Shown: positions 26,543-35,177 of the stretch, piece after piece | Layout of the letters: each line of letters starts with the position of its first letter | Numbering within the stretch: the stretch's first letter is position 1 | From: Holdemania sp. Marseille-P2844 | GTDB lineage: Bacteria; Bacillota_I; Bacilli_A; Erysipelotrichales; Erysipelotrichaceae | Direction of reading: 5' to 3' | NCBI RefSeq assembly: GCF_900120005.1 | Contig: NZ_LT635454.1 | Span: forward strand, 124,001 to 188,000 | Length of the DNA stretch: 64,000 nucleotides | The notes under the pieces: generated by a model | Database searches by the model: none | What the model saw: the letters and a program-made list of their open reading frames with translations, nothing else | What the model was told of the DNA's origin: nothing | Made by a program: the position numbers and the translations under genes

Positions 26543-27376
26543 TCATTCCTTTTTTGCCAGCACACACAGCGTTGTTTTGTCTTTTTCCAGCGGCCCGCCT
26601 GCCACATCGCCATAAAACGTAACGGACTGAAAGCCCGCCGCGGTCAAATCCCGCTCTAATTCTGCAGCGGTAAATCCATGTTCCCAGACGTGATAGATTG
26701 TGTACGCGTCAGGCTTGATCGTGACATATTGGTTACAATACGAAGCGTCCTGATCATACCGATAAAACGCGTGCAGGACCAACGCCGGCTCCTCGCTCCA
26801 GTAGCCTTGTTCTTCAACGAACCAACGCTTCGTTTCAGGCTTGCCCTCATAGTTCAGCGGTGTAAACACGTCGAACAGAAAAACACCGCCGGGAAGCAGG
26901 GAAGCGTAGATCTGCTTTAATAAGGCTGTTCGGGCGGAAGGCATCAGCACGCCGAAATCACAATAAATCAGCGTGATCACATGGAATGGCCCGCCGAATT
27001 CGATCTGGGTGTAATCCCCCTGACGATATTGGATCGAGAGGCCTTTTTCTGCCGCGGACTGCTTCGCGTAATCCAGCGAGCGGACGGAGAAATCAATTCC
27101 GGAAACTTGATATCCCTGCCGGGCAAAGAGCTCCGCATAGATTCCCGGCCCGCAGCCTAAATCCAGAAGCTGGGGATACTGATCCGGCGGCAGCTGGGAT
27201 GCGATCCAGGCTGCGGATTGCCTGACGAAGTCTCCCCGGCGTGTCGCGCCATCGGTCGTTTCATCCAGATGAGCTTCGAGCATTTTCTGCGACAGATAGG
27301 GATCAGTCCAGATATTCGCCTGACTCTGTTGATATAAGGCCGGCCGGGTTTGGATCTGAGAAATAAAGTTTTTCAT
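26543..27376 (-). CDS. Class I SAM-dependent methyltransferase
   Basis: 277 residues. The SAM-binding glycine loop LLDLGCGPGIYAELFARQGY (about 70-89), the acidic post-strand GIDFS, and the later GDYTQIEF and LLPGGVFLFDVF motifs define a class I (Rossmann) methyltransferase. The acceptor is not predictable. I use ATG 27376 (ribosome site AAAGGA) rather than the longer open frame upstream. A short coding-like fragment ends 27 bases before it on the same strand. Confidence 0.85.
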   Translation of the reverse strand: MKNFISQIQTRPALYQQSQANIWTDPYLSQKMLEAHLDETTDGATRRGDFVRQSAAWIASQLPPDQYPQLLDLGCGPGIYAELFARQGYQVSGIDFSVRSLDYAKQSAAEKGLSIQYRQGDYTQIEFGGPFHVITLIYCDFGVLMPSARTALLKQIYASLLPGGVFLFDVFTPLNYEGKPETKRWFVEEQGYWSEEPALVLHAFYRYDQDASYCNQYVTIKPDAYTIYHVWEHGFTAAELERDLTAAGFQSVTFYGDVAGGPLEKDKTTLCVLAKKE

Positions 27377-27402
27377 GAATTTTGTCCTTTCTTTTCGGAT
27401 TT

Positions 27403-27609
27403 TTAACCGTGGGAATGAGCTTGAGGGGCAGCGAGGAACGCTTTTTCCTCGAAAACGCCTGGGAAACGCTTGTTGATCAACGAAAAATCGTTGTGGAAAA
27501 TCCCATCGCACCCCAAAAGAGCTGCTTGTAACATACTTTCCTGACAGCAGCCGGCGATGATATTTTCTTTTTCCACGTTTTGCTGGACGCAGATTTCAGG
27601 ACCGGACAC
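27403..27609 (-). pseudogene. Short coding-like fragment, possibly a gene remnant
   Basis: A GTG-started frame of 68 codons reads naturally (NIIAGCCQESMLQAALLGCDG, then IFHNDFSLINKRFPG) and ends just upstream of the methyltransferase gene. The stretch is faintly like the C-terminal barrel strands of DapA/NanA-type aldolases (GxxxxMLxAALxGxDG). A TAA in frame shortly upstream limits it. It could be the tail of a lost gene, or a small protein of unknown function; a weak AAGGATGG ribosome site is present. The other frames here give no better candidate. 27610-27809 holds only a 40-codon ATG frame (27670-27792) I would not call. Confidence 0.3.
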
Positions 27610-27809
27610 CGGACAGAATCCATCCTTTTTTGTGAGCTTGCGCCTTTATTGTAACGGGAAATAAGCCTGATGGCAATCGCGATCATTCCGGGACTGTTCG
27701 TTTCTTGCGGCATGGATTTTGACAATGAAGCCGTCCTGTTTTTAGGAGCGGAGGCGCTGCAGGAAAAGGGGTTCCGCGCTTTTTTCTGGTAAAATAGACG
27801 AAGATGAGC

Positions 27810-27815
27810 TATACT
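27810..27815 (+). promoter_or_regulatory. -10 box of DEAD-box helicase gene
   Basis: TATACT about 100 bases before the start codon, with no clear -35. It would give a leader that contains the hairpin at 27867-27889. Confidence 0.4.
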
Positions 27816-27866
27816 ATGTACCGTAAGTCCCATTTCTTGATGCATAATTGTGTTATGACATCCTGA

Positions 27867-27889
27867 CAGTGCGCCGAAGCACTGTTTTT
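27867..27889 (+). terminator. Terminator-like hairpin in helicase leader
   Basis: CAGTGC-GCCGAA-GCACTG followed by TTTTT lies between the predicted promoter and the helicase ATG, 25 bases before it. It may be an attenuator or the end of a short upstream transcript. Confidence 0.6.
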
Positions 27890-27914
27890 GAATTAGGAAT
27901 AGAAAGAGTGAACC

Positions 27915-29189
27915 ATGAAATTTAACGAATTACCAATCCATCCGTCAATCTTGAAAAATTGCCAGCGGATGGGCTATACGACCCCGACCAAGATTCAGCA
28001 GAAAGCGATCCCGCCGGTCTTGGAGGGGCGCGATCTGCTGGGGCTGGCGCAGACCGGCACAGGCAAAACTGCAGCGTTTGCACTGCCGATTCTCGACCAG
28101 CTGATGAAACAGCCGCAGAAAGGCAAGCGGGCGATCAAGGCGCTGGTGCTGACCCCGACCCGCGAGCTGGCGATCCAGATTGTGGATAACTTCCAGCTGT
28201 ACGGTCAGGGCCTGCCGTTGAAGACCGTCGTGATTTTCGGCGGCGTTAAGCAGGGCGCGCAGGTCGATCAGCTGAAAAAGGGCGCGGATATTCTGATCGC
28301 GACGCCGGGCCGTCTGCTCGATCTGGTCGGCCAGCGTCTGTTGGATCTGAGCCAGGTGGAAATCTTTGTGCTCGACGAAGCCGACCGGATGCTGGACATG
28401 GGTTTTATCCACGATGTAAAACGCGTCAGCGCGCTGCTGGTGAACAAAAAGCAGACGCTGCTGTTCTCGGCGACGATGCCGAAAGAAATCGCCGGGCTGG
28501 CCGCTTCGCTGCTGAAGAATCCAGTCCGCGTGGAAGCAACGCCGGTATCCACGCCGATTGAAAAGATCGAACAGCGTGTGTACTATGTGGAAAAGCACGA
28601 AAAGAATGACCTGCTGCTGCGGGTTTTGAAGAAGGAGGAAGTCACCTCGGCGCTGGTCTTTACCCGGACCAAGCATGAAGCTGACCGCGTTGTCCGCTTT
28701 TTAACCAAGGGGCATGTTCAGGCGATGGCGATCCATGGTAACAAATCGCAGAACGCCCGGCAGAAAGCGCTGGCCGCATTTAAGAATCATGAGATCCAGG
28801 TGCTGGTGGCGACCGACATCGCGGCGCGCGGCATTGACATTGAGAAGCTTTCCCATGTCATCAATTACAACATTCCCAATATCAGCGAGACCTATGTTCA
28901 CCGGATCGGCCGGACAGCCCGGGCAGGGCAGGAAGGGATTGCGATCTCCTTCTGCCAGAACGATGAACGCGCTTATTTGAAGGATATTGAAAAACTGATC
29001 CGATATACGATTCCGGTCGTCAAGGATCCTGAGTGTAAAACTACGGTTCAGCCGCAGGCGGCAGAGTCCAAAACGGTGGGTTCCCCGAACCAGGCGCCAG
29101 CCAGTCCGGCGAATAAACCAGCCGGTCATCGGCCAGCTCGCCGGCGCCGTCCAGCTCACGCGCAGAAGTCGCGCGAGGCGGCGAAGTAA
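27915..29189 (+). CDS. DEAD-box ATP-dependent RNA helicase (RhlE-like)
   Basis: 424 residues. All superfamily 2 motifs are present: Q motif region PTKIQQKAIP, I AQTGTGKT (about 45-52), Ia PTRELAIQ, II DEADRMLDMGF, III SATMP, V ATDIAARGID and VI HRIGRTARAG. It unwinds RNA using ATP and is typically involved in ribosome assembly or RNA decay, most needed in the cold. The tail after residue 365 is basic, proline- and alanine-rich (HRPARRRRPAHAQ), as in RhlE-type proteins that use such tails for RNA binding. A terminator follows immediately. Confidence 0.9.
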   Translation: MKFNELPIHPSILKNCQRMGYTTPTKIQQKAIPPVLEGRDLLGLAQTGTGKTAAFALPILDQLMKQPQKGKRAIKALVLTPTRELAIQIVDNFQLYGQGLPLKTVVIFGGVKQGAQVDQLKKGADILIATPGRLLDLVGQRLLDLSQVEIFVLDEADRMLDMGFIHDVKRVSALLVNKKQTLLFSATMPKEIAGLAASLLKNPVRVEATPVSTPIEKIEQRVYYVEKHEKNDLLLRVLKKEEVTSALVFTRTKHEADRVVRFLTKGHVQAMAIHGNKSQNARQKALAAFKNHEIQVLVATDIAARGIDIEKLSHVINYNIPNISETYVHRIGRTARAGQEGIAISFCQNDERAYLKDIEKLIRYTIPVVKDPECKTTVQPQAAESKTVGSPNQAPASPANKPAGHRPARRRRPAHAQKSREAAK

Positions 29190-29204
29190 GGAAGAAGAAT
29201 ATGA

Positions 29205-29240
29205 GATCGAAAGCATTTCTGTTTTCGATCTTTTTTCTTG
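29205..29240 (+). terminator. Terminator of DEAD-box helicase gene
   Basis: GATCGAAA (29205-29212) pairs with TTTCGATC (29223-29230), then TTTTTT. Confidence 0.88.
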
Positions 29241-29337
29241 TTTCTTTTGTTCTTTCTTTTGTTCAGGGAAAGTTATGTCACAGCGAGGATTCGCGCTAGC
29301 CCGGGGACTTTCACCGCGAATTTCTCCCTGTGCGGAG

Positions 29338-29366
29338 TTGGCATTTGAGCTTTTCCCCTTTACAAT
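29338..29366 (+). promoter_or_regulatory. Promoter of MBL-fold hydrolase gene
   Basis: TTGGCA (29338-29343) and TACAAT (29361-29366) with a 17-base spacer. Confidence 0.7.
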
Positions 29367-29409
29367 AAAGAAGAGGAAAACCAATGTTAAAAACAAGGAG
29401 GACATGAGG

Positions 29410-30288
29410 ATGATTCAGGCGGAACCGATCACAAAAACGACATGGCGGATAAGGGGCTGCGGCTGCGACTGTTATCTGTTGGACGGAAAGGTCCCGGCGC
29501 TGATCGACTGCGGCTGCGGGGAAGTCCAGATCCGTCAGTTCTGTGAAGCTTTAATTCAGAAACCAGTCAGGACGGTGATCTGCACCCATGCCCATATTGA
29601 TCATACCGGTCAATGCGGCTTATTTGATCAAGTGTATATGACGGAAAGAACGGCGGCGTCCAGCCGCAACGCGATGGACGAGGACCCCGCGAAGTTGAAT
29701 TTGGATTATACGCCGGTATTTGTGCAGGACCATCAGATTCTTAAACTCGGACAACGGTGCTTGGAAATTCTGCTTTGCGATTGTCACGCTCCGGGCAATA
29801 TCATGATTTTTGATCACACGGAAAGAATCCTCTATGCCGGCGATGAACTGGACGTGGATCAGGTGCTGCTTCTGCCGGGCTTTGCGGAAAAAGCGGGGCA
29901 GTTTCACAGCGAGCCGGCGGCGACGGTGAGCGATTACCGGAAATTGTTGATCCAGCTTGATCTGCGGCGTGAAGAATTTGACTGGATCTGCACCGGTCAT
30001 AACGGTTCACCGTTGAAACCGGAAGTCCTGACAATCATGATCGAACTCTGCGATCGGATTCTGGCCGGAGAAGAAGGTTGTCTCGACTGCAGCTCCGCGA
30101 CCTACAGCGCCCGGGATCGGCATTTCCCCTATCACCAAGCTCATTACCGGCGGGCGTCATGGAAAGGCTTTTCGTTAGTGTACTGTGCCGACAGCCTGAC
30201 CGACAGAACACAGAATTCTAAAGTCATTCCAGCTACGCCGCTGCATGCAATGTGCGAACACAACGTCGCGGCGGCGCAGGGCAAATAA
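29410..30288 (+). CDS. MBL-fold metallo-hydrolase
   Basis: 292 residues of the metallo-beta-lactamase fold. The metal-binding THAHIDHTG (HxHxDH) occurs near residue 60, further ligands lie in CDCHAPGN (about 122) and LYAGDELD, and a C-terminal His lies in CTGHNGSP (about 199). The N-terminus is unusually Cys-rich (IRGCGCDCYLL, IDCGCGE). The substrate is unknown. I use ATG 29410 since AAGGAGG is 8 bases upstream; ATG 29404 is too near it. The much longer open frame upstream overlaps the promoter. Confidence 0.83.
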   Translation: MIQAEPITKTTWRIRGCGCDCYLLDGKVPALIDCGCGEVQIRQFCEALIQKPVRTVICTHAHIDHTGQCGLFDQVYMTERTAASSRNAMDEDPAKLNLDYTPVFVQDHQILKLGQRCLEILLCDCHAPGNIMIFDHTERILYAGDELDVDQVLLLPGFAEKAGQFHSEPAATVSDYRKLLIQLDLRREEFDWICTGHNGSPLKPEVLTIMIELCDRILAGEEGCLDCSSATYSARDRHFPYHQAHYRRASWKGFSLVYCADSLTDRTQNSKVIPATPLHAMCEHNVAAAQGK

Positions 30289-30413
30289 CCACGATTAATC
30301 GGGAATCTGCAGATAGATGATGAAAGAGTCGGACTTTGATGTCCATCTTTTTTCTATTTGTGAATGAGAACTTTGGAGAAATTTGTTAGTCATAAGAACT
30401 GTTTTCAGTCACC

Positions 30414-30708
30414 GTGGTTGGAGAAGGCAAGGGAATATATAGAATAGAAGGAATAAGTGAGTTATATGGAACTACATTGATTAAAAAATGTATCTTTTTC
30501 GATGAAGTTCAATGGATCCCCGCTGGGGAAGAGACGGTCAACGCCTTCCAGATCGATTTCAACTGTGATATCTATCTTATTATCAGAAGCCTGTTTCTTT
30601 GATCATTATGAGAAGATAATTGTATCCCTGTATCCAGGACTGAACGCTTCTTATAAGAAAATAAAATCGGTGAACATTGTGGATTGGCTGATTGCGGATG
30701 AAGCCTGA
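30414..30708 (+). pseudogene. Frameshifted remnant of a small protein
   Basis: The frame from 30414 reads sensibly up to NAFQIDFNCDIYLII then ends at 30602. A second frame takes over within the overlap with CFFDHYEKIIVSLYPGLN and runs to 30708. Joined by a single shift near 30580-30600 they give a natural protein of about 95 residues. I do not recognise a family. No good ribosome site is seen. It most likely represents a decayed gene. 30289-30413 contains nothing I can name beyond a weak hairpin (GGAC/GTCC) before a T run at about 30350. Confidence 0.35.
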
Positions 30709-30748
30709 GATACCTTGAATAATAGGAAAATAAGAAAACCGTTAAATT

Positions 30749-30827
30749 AAAAAACAGAGCTTTTCAACCTGTCCCGGAGTTTCTGAACTCCTCATGATAG
30801 GACGTGCTGATAGCTCTGTTTTTTTAA
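30749..30827. terminator. Large nested hairpin, probable bidirectional terminator
   Basis: AAAACAGAGC (30751-30760) pairs with GCTCTGTTTT (30813-30822). Inside, GTCC/GGAC encloses a perfect GGAGTT-TCTG-AACTCC hairpin. A run and T run flank it, so it can end transcripts on both strands. Confidence 0.75.
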
Positions 30828-30837
30828 AGGACTTTGA

Positions 30838-30990
30838 TTATTGGAGATCTTGCCGGTCTTTTTTGTCAGTTTTCTCAAGCTCCGCTTTGGCGTCAAGGAT
30901 TCCCTGTTTCACCGCACATCGGATGATTTCATAAACGAGGGTGAGTGCGATCAAGAGGATGAGAAGCTGAAAGAGAATTCCCCAGACCAT
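30838..30990 (-). CDS. Small membrane protein (DUF6019-like)
   Basis: 50 residues: one membrane helix (LFQLLILLIALTLVYEII), then a charged helix (AVKQGILDAKAELEKTDKK). The ATG lies 4 bases after the stop of the beta-galactosidase gene on the same strand, with AGGA inside that gene's end as ribosome site. The layout YEIIxxAVKxGILxA resembles the tiny DUF6019-type membrane proteins of Bacillota, function unknown. Its position makes it a likely co-transcribed partner of the glycosidase, but nothing shows a shared role. Confidence 0.6.
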   Translation of the reverse strand: MVWGILFQLLILLIALTLVYEIIRCAVKQGILDAKAELEKTDKKDRQDLQ

Positions 30991-30994
30991 CGGC

Positions 30995-32773
30995 TCAGGC
31001 TTCCTGCGGCTGATCGATCAGCGGCTGGTCGTCCAGCGAGACTGTTCCGGTTCTGCCTTCTGTTTCAAACAGGACAATCGTATTTTTACCTTTTTTCAAT
31101 AACGGCGCCGGGATATACAGATAATGCGTCGGGCCCAGCTCCCAGAACCGCCCAAGATTTTTCCCGTTCAAAAACGCCGCGCCTTTGCCCCAGCCGTTCA
31201 GGTTCAGGAACGTATCCGCCGGCTCTTCAATGTCTACGGTAAATTGATAGAATGCCGGAACACCTTCCTGATAATCGCCGGTGAAATCAACCTGATCAAC
31301 ATGGTCCAGCTCCAGACAATACTGCTGCCAGCCGGTGTGGAAGTGCAGGTCCAGCATGAAGCCGCCTTTGATGCCCTTGCGCTGATGCGGAGAAACCAGA
31401 CTTGCGCCGTAGTTGATGCGGCCGAGGTTTTCCACAAGAATGTCGATCACGTTGTCGGTCGGATGATCAAGCGTAAGCGGGATGTTGCTTCCCATCGTTT
31501 CCTTGTATTGCGTGGCGATCAATTTCTGGTTGACAAACACCTGAGCGCGGTCGTCGCAATCCGCCAGCTTGGCTTTGGCCAGCTCGCGCGCTTTGCCGAC
31601 ATGCGCGCGGTACAGGATGTAGCCGTAGCCCTGCCCCAGCTTTTCCATCGGCTGAGGAATGTCGGTTTCGATCGGCTTTGCCAGAGAGGAAAGTGTATTA
31701 AATAAGGAAACCTTGTTCACACAGCGCAGTTCGCCATAGCTTTTAAAGGTGATCGGCGTGGACAGCGGCACCGGGGTGATCGGATGATATTTGGCGATGA
31801 CCTCGCGGAAAGCGGCGTATTTCTCTGCTTCCGTACCCCACTCCGTCAGCGGAGCGGCATAGTCGTAAGAGGTGATCTGCGGATCCATGCCGTTGTGGTA
31901 GCTGCAGCCGTTATAAAATTCCGGATTGGTGCCGCCATGGAACATGTAGATGTTGACGCTGCCCTGACGCAGCATTGCATCCAGCTCGTCCGCTGCATCC
32001 TTCGCGTCGCGGGTTTTCAGCGGCGATCCCCAGTTGTTGAACCAGCCGATCCAGAATTCCATGCACATAAGCGGGCCGTGGATGTCGTTGTCGTCCATGA
32101 ACTGACGCAGCGCGCCGATCTGTTCGTCGGTGCGCGAGCCGAAGTTGGCAGTCGGCAGCACGCCTTCATTGAGTAAGGTTCCGGCGTCGAGCACTTCACG
32201 CCAGCCGCCGTCGGATGTAAACATCGGCACATCGCAGCCATGCTTTTCCATCAGACGCTTGATCGCCTTGAGATATTGCTTGTCGTTGCCGAAGGAGCCA
32301 TATTCATTTTCAATCTGGCACATCAGCACCGGTCCGCCGTGAGTGAAAAACAACGGCCGGATGACTTTGAATAATTCGGCGTAATAGGCGTCGACCGCAT
32401 CGAGATAGGGTTGATAGGTCGAACGCACGCGCATCGAATCGTCCGCTAACAGCCATGCCGGCAGACCGCCGAATTCCCATTCCGCGCAGATGTACGGCGT
32501 CGGCCGTAAAATGACCCACAAACCTAAATCCTGAGCTAAGCGGACAAAGCGCGCGACGTCCTTGCGTCCGCTGAAATCAAACTGGCCCTTTTTCGGTTCA
32601 TGGTAGTTCCATGGAATATAGGTTTCCACGCAGTTGCAGCCCATATTTTTTAATTTTTCCAGACGATCCTGCCAGTATTCAGGAACGATCCGGAAGTAAT
32701 GCAGCGCGCCGGAGATCAGTTTGACAGGCTGGCCGTTAAGCATAAAATCATCTTGAATCGCAAAGGTAGTCAT
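30995..32773 (-). CDS. GH35 beta-galactosidase
   Basis: 592 residues with no signal peptide, so cytoplasmic. The glycoside hydrolase 35 barrel occupies about residues 1-320: GALHYFRIVPEYWQDRL, NYHEPKKGQFDF and ICAEWEFGGLPAWLL are family blocks. The acid/base Glu is in CQIENEYGSFG (about 151) and the nucleophile Glu in LMCMEFWIGWF (about 229). Jelly-roll domains typical of the family fill the C-terminal half. It removes terminal beta-galactose from oligosaccharides. GAGGAAA precedes the ATG. No sugar transporter or regulator is adjacent. Confidence 0.93.
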   Translation of the reverse strand: MTTFAIQDDFMLNGQPVKLISGALHYFRIVPEYWQDRLEKLKNMGCNCVETYIPWNYHEPKKGQFDFSGRKDVARFVRLAQDLGLWVILRPTPYICAEWEFGGLPAWLLADDSMRVRSTYQPYLDAVDAYYAELFKVIRPLFFTHGGPVLMCQIENEYGSFGNDKQYLKAIKRLMEKHGCDVPMFTSDGGWREVLDAGTLLNEGVLPTANFGSRTDEQIGALRQFMDDNDIHGPLMCMEFWIGWFNNWGSPLKTRDAKDAADELDAMLRQGSVNIYMFHGGTNPEFYNGCSYHNGMDPQITSYDYAAPLTEWGTEAEKYAAFREVIAKYHPITPVPLSTPITFKSYGELRCVNKVSLFNTLSSLAKPIETDIPQPMEKLGQGYGYILYRAHVGKARELAKAKLADCDDRAQVFVNQKLIATQYKETMGSNIPLTLDHPTDNVIDILVENLGRINYGASLVSPHQRKGIKGGFMLDLHFHTGWQQYCLELDHVDQVDFTGDYQEGVPAFYQFTVDIEEPADTFLNLNGWGKGAAFLNGKNLGRFWELGPTHYLYIPAPLLKKGKNTIVLFETEGRTGTVSLDDQPLIDQPQEA

Positions 32774-32896
32774 GATTGTTTCCTCATCTTTCTCTACCTT
32801 TTATTGTAGAAAAGAAATCGTAAAAAAGAAAGGAATTCTTGTTTTTTGCGGGGCTTTTTCCAATTTTCCGCAATATTATAAGTAGGAGGTGAAATT

Positions 32897-34045
32897 ATGC
32901 GCTGTCCGCGATGTGGAAATGAGGATCCATCCTGGTTCTATCTTGGCAGCAAGGGCTGGTACTGCCGCCGCTGCGTCGGCTTTTCCCGGAGGCTGACGTG
33001 CGAGGCCAAGGAGCCGGTCGTGCCCGAGCTTAGTGAACCGCTGGATCCGCAGCTGCGGCTGGATTATCCCCTGACTCCGAATCAGAAGCAAATCTCCGAT
33101 CAGCTGTGCGAATTGTCCGAAACCCACGACGTCCTGGTCGACGCGGTGTGCGGCGCGGGAAAAACGGAAATTGTAATGGATTGTCTGCGGAGGCGGCTGC
33201 AGCGGGGACAGCGGGCGGCGGTTGCGGTCGCCCGGCGGCAGGTCGTGCTGGAATTGGCGCGGCGGCTGGCGGACGCGTTTCCAAACCTGTCGGTGATCCC
33301 GGTCTGTCAGGGTTATACCAAGAAGACCGAAGCGGATCTGATCGTCTGTACGACCCACCAGCTCTACCGCTATCCTCACCGGTTCGATCTGTTGATCCTG
33401 GATGAACCGGACGCTTTTCCCTACAAGGGCGACCCGGTTCTGCATGGAATCGCGCGCACCAGCTGCCGCGGCCAGATCGTCTACACGACGGCGACGCCGG
33501 ATGCGGAGCTGCAGGAACGGGTGAGGGCGGGGACGTTGAGGCAGCTCAAGCTCAACCGCCGACCGCACGGTCATGATCTGACGGTGCCCCGGGTTCGGAT
33601 CGGTCCTCAGTTCCTGTTGATCCTGCGGCTTTATCGCTGGTTGAAAGGCAAACAAAAGGCGGACAAGCAGGCGCTGATCTTTGTGCCGACGATTCGCGGC
33701 TGTCATCGCTTAAAAGTTTTGTTTTCACTGGAATTTTCCTGCGGTGAGCTGACCAGTCAGTCGCCGGATCAGGATGAAACGCTGCGGAAGCTGCGGGCAA
33801 ACAAACTGCAGTTCTGCTTTGCGACGACGGTGCTGGAACGGGGCGTGACGATCGCGGGCGTCGACGTGTGCGTGATGGACGCCGATCATGGCGTGTTCGA
33901 CGAAGCTTCGCTGACCCAGATGATCGGACGGGTCGGGCGCAGCTTTGCCTGTCCGGATGGCGACGGGTTGTTTCTGTGCCGCAGGCGCAGCGAACAGGTT
34001 GAACGCTGCGTGAGACGTCTGGAGGAAGCCAATGCCAGCGGCTGA
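32897..34045 (+). CDS. comFA: ComFA-like DNA translocase/helicase for transformation
   Basis: 382 residues. An N-terminal zinc module (CPRCGNEDP and CRRC, residues 3-28) precedes a superfamily 2 helicase core: Walker A DAVCGAGKTE (about 85), Walker B LILDEPDAFPY (about 167), TTATP and the late MIGRVGRS (motif VI). In Bacillus ComFA drives single-stranded DNA uptake at the membrane. Here the box is DEPDAFPY in place of the more usual DEVDAFPY. AGGAGGTG precedes the ATG. It overlaps comFC by 14 bases. Confidence 0.9.
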   Translation: MRCPRCGNEDPSWFYLGSKGWYCRRCVGFSRRLTCEAKEPVVPELSEPLDPQLRLDYPLTPNQKQISDQLCELSETHDVLVDAVCGAGKTEIVMDCLRRRLQRGQRAAVAVARRQVVLELARRLADAFPNLSVIPVCQGYTKKTEADLIVCTTHQLYRYPHRFDLLILDEPDAFPYKGDPVLHGIARTSCRGQIVYTTATPDAELQERVRAGTLRQLKLNRRPHGHDLTVPRVRIGPQFLLILRLYRWLKGKQKADKQALIFVPTIRGCHRLKVLFSLEFSCGELTSQSPDQDETLRKLRANKLQFCFATTVLERGVTIAGVDVCVMDADHGVFDEASLTQMIGRVGRSFACPDGDGLFLCRRRSEQVERCVRRLEEANASG

Positions 34046-34691
34046 GCGCTGCCTGTGGTGCGGCGGCCCGTTGTTAAACGGATGCACGATCCCCGAAATG
34101 ATGTTCGCCGACGATTCGCTGTGCGGCGTCTGCCGCAGTCAGCTGACGCCCATTTTCCATCAAGTGAAGCTCGGCGAGCTGAGCGTGCGGGGGCTGGTTG
34201 TCTATGACGAGGCGTTCATGAAAATGCTTGTGCAGTACAAAGAATGCATGGACGAAGCGCTGCAGAATGTTTTCCTTCTGCCCTGGCGCGATAAGCTGCG
34301 CCGGCGGTACCGCCATTTCACGCTGGTGCCGATGCCCTCATCCCGCGCTAAACGGGAAAAACGCGGCTTCGATACGATTCCCCAGCTGTTTTCCGGACTG
34401 CGGCTGCCGATCGTGGAGCTGTTGGAAAAGACGGAGGATTACGTGCAGCAGGGCAGCGCCTCCCAGCGGCAGCAGGCTGCCACCCACATTCGCTTGATCC
34501 CCGGCGTCCCAATCCCGGATGGAAAGCTGTTGTTGATCGACGATGTGCTCACGACCGGCAGTACGCTCAACGCCGCTCACGCATTGCTTCCTGCCGCCGA
34601 CCAAGCGCTGGTGCTGGCCGTCAATCAACGCTTCCTTTCGCCCCCTTTCGCTCCATTCCGTAAGCTCCGTTGTCGAAAAAGCGCGGAATAA
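34032..34691 (+). CDS. comFC: ComFC family phosphoribosyltransferase-like protein
   Basis: 219 residues. A Cys motif (CLWCGG, then CGVC, about 7-38) is followed by a type I phosphoribosyltransferase fold with the PRPP loop LLLIDDVLTTGSTL (about 167-180). The SRAKREKRGFD block (about 104-114) is also family-specific. ComFC is needed for DNA uptake in transformable species and binds ComFA. The gene starts inside comFA, so they are translationally coupled. Competence genes elsewhere are needed before transformability can be claimed. Confidence 0.9.
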   Translation: MPAAERCLWCGGPLLNGCTIPEMMFADDSLCGVCRSQLTPIFHQVKLGELSVRGLVVYDEAFMKMLVQYKECMDEALQNVFLLPWRDKLRRRYRHFTLVPMPSSRAKREKRGFDTIPQLFSGLRLPIVELLEKTEDYVQQGSASQRQQAATHIRLIPGVPIPDGKLLLIDDVLTTGSTLNAAHALLPAADQALVLAVNQRFLSPPFAPFRKLRCRKSAE

Positions 34692-34704
34692 GACGAAGGA
34701 AAAG

Positions 34705-34733
34705 ATTTGAGTTTGCGGCCGATCCTCTCTATA
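34705..34733 (+). promoter_or_regulatory. Promoter of cold-shock gene
   Basis: TTGAGT (34705-34710) and TATACT (34728-34733) with a 17-base spacer, giving a leader of about 200 bases before the csp start. Confidence 0.7.
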
Positions 34734-34739
34734 CTCAAA

Positions 34740-34942
34740 GTAGACGGGAGCGGCGGAATTCTAGCGGCGGAAACAAGCGAAAATCAGGATCAGTCGAAGC
34801 GGAATTCCCCGGGTTCAGCGAACGAAGGGGTGAAGCAGAAAAGCATCAAAACGACGGGCAGCGATCCCGGTTCCCGTCGAAGCGACATGGCGGAGAAGAC
34901 CGCCGCGGATAAATAAAGAAGAAAGGGTTAGGTTTAAGGCAG
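34740..34942 (+). promoter_or_regulatory. Long 5' leader of cold-shock mRNA
   Basis: About 200 untranslated bases separate the promoter from the csp start. Frames here (for example 34707-34916) lack coding character. Leaders of this length in cspA-type mRNAs fold differently with temperature, so a thermosensing role is inferred. Confidence 0.5.
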
Positions 34943-35140
34943 ATGCAAGGTAAAGTAAAGATGTTCAATAAGGAAAAAGGTTACGGCTTCATCAAGCTCA
35001 GCGATGGCCGCGATGTTTTTTTCCATTATTCCCAACTGGTGATGGACGGCTTCAAGACGATCGAGGAAAACGCCGAGGTGGAATTCGATCTGGTCGAAGG
35101 CGACCGGGGCTATCAGGCCCACAACGTCAAAAAACTGTAA
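34943..35140 (+). CDS. Cold-shock protein (CspA family)
   Basis: 65 residues, a single OB-fold nucleic-acid chaperone. The RNA-binding motifs KGYGFIKL (RNP1, about 12-19) and DVFFHYSQL (RNP2, about 24-32) are intact. It melts mRNA secondary structure. It has its own promoter, a long leader and a terminator, so it is an independent unit between comFC and secA. Confidence 0.94.
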   Translation: MQGKVKMFNKEKGYGFIKLSDGRDVFFHYSQLVMDGFKTIEENAEVEFDLVEGDRGYQAHNVKKL

Positions 35141-35149
35141 AACAGCGAT

Positions 35150-35176
35150 CAAAGGCCGGGTTTGACGGCCTTTTTC
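35150..35176 (+). terminator. Terminator of cold-shock gene
   Basis: AAAGGCC pairs with GGCCTTT and a T run follows. Confidence 0.8.
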
Positions 35177-35177
35177 T

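Noticed and set aside
34707..34916. Frame of 69 codons between comFC and csp, position of flgM in Bacillus
   Set aside because: The sequence does not resemble FlgM, it overlaps the csp promoter and has poor coding character.
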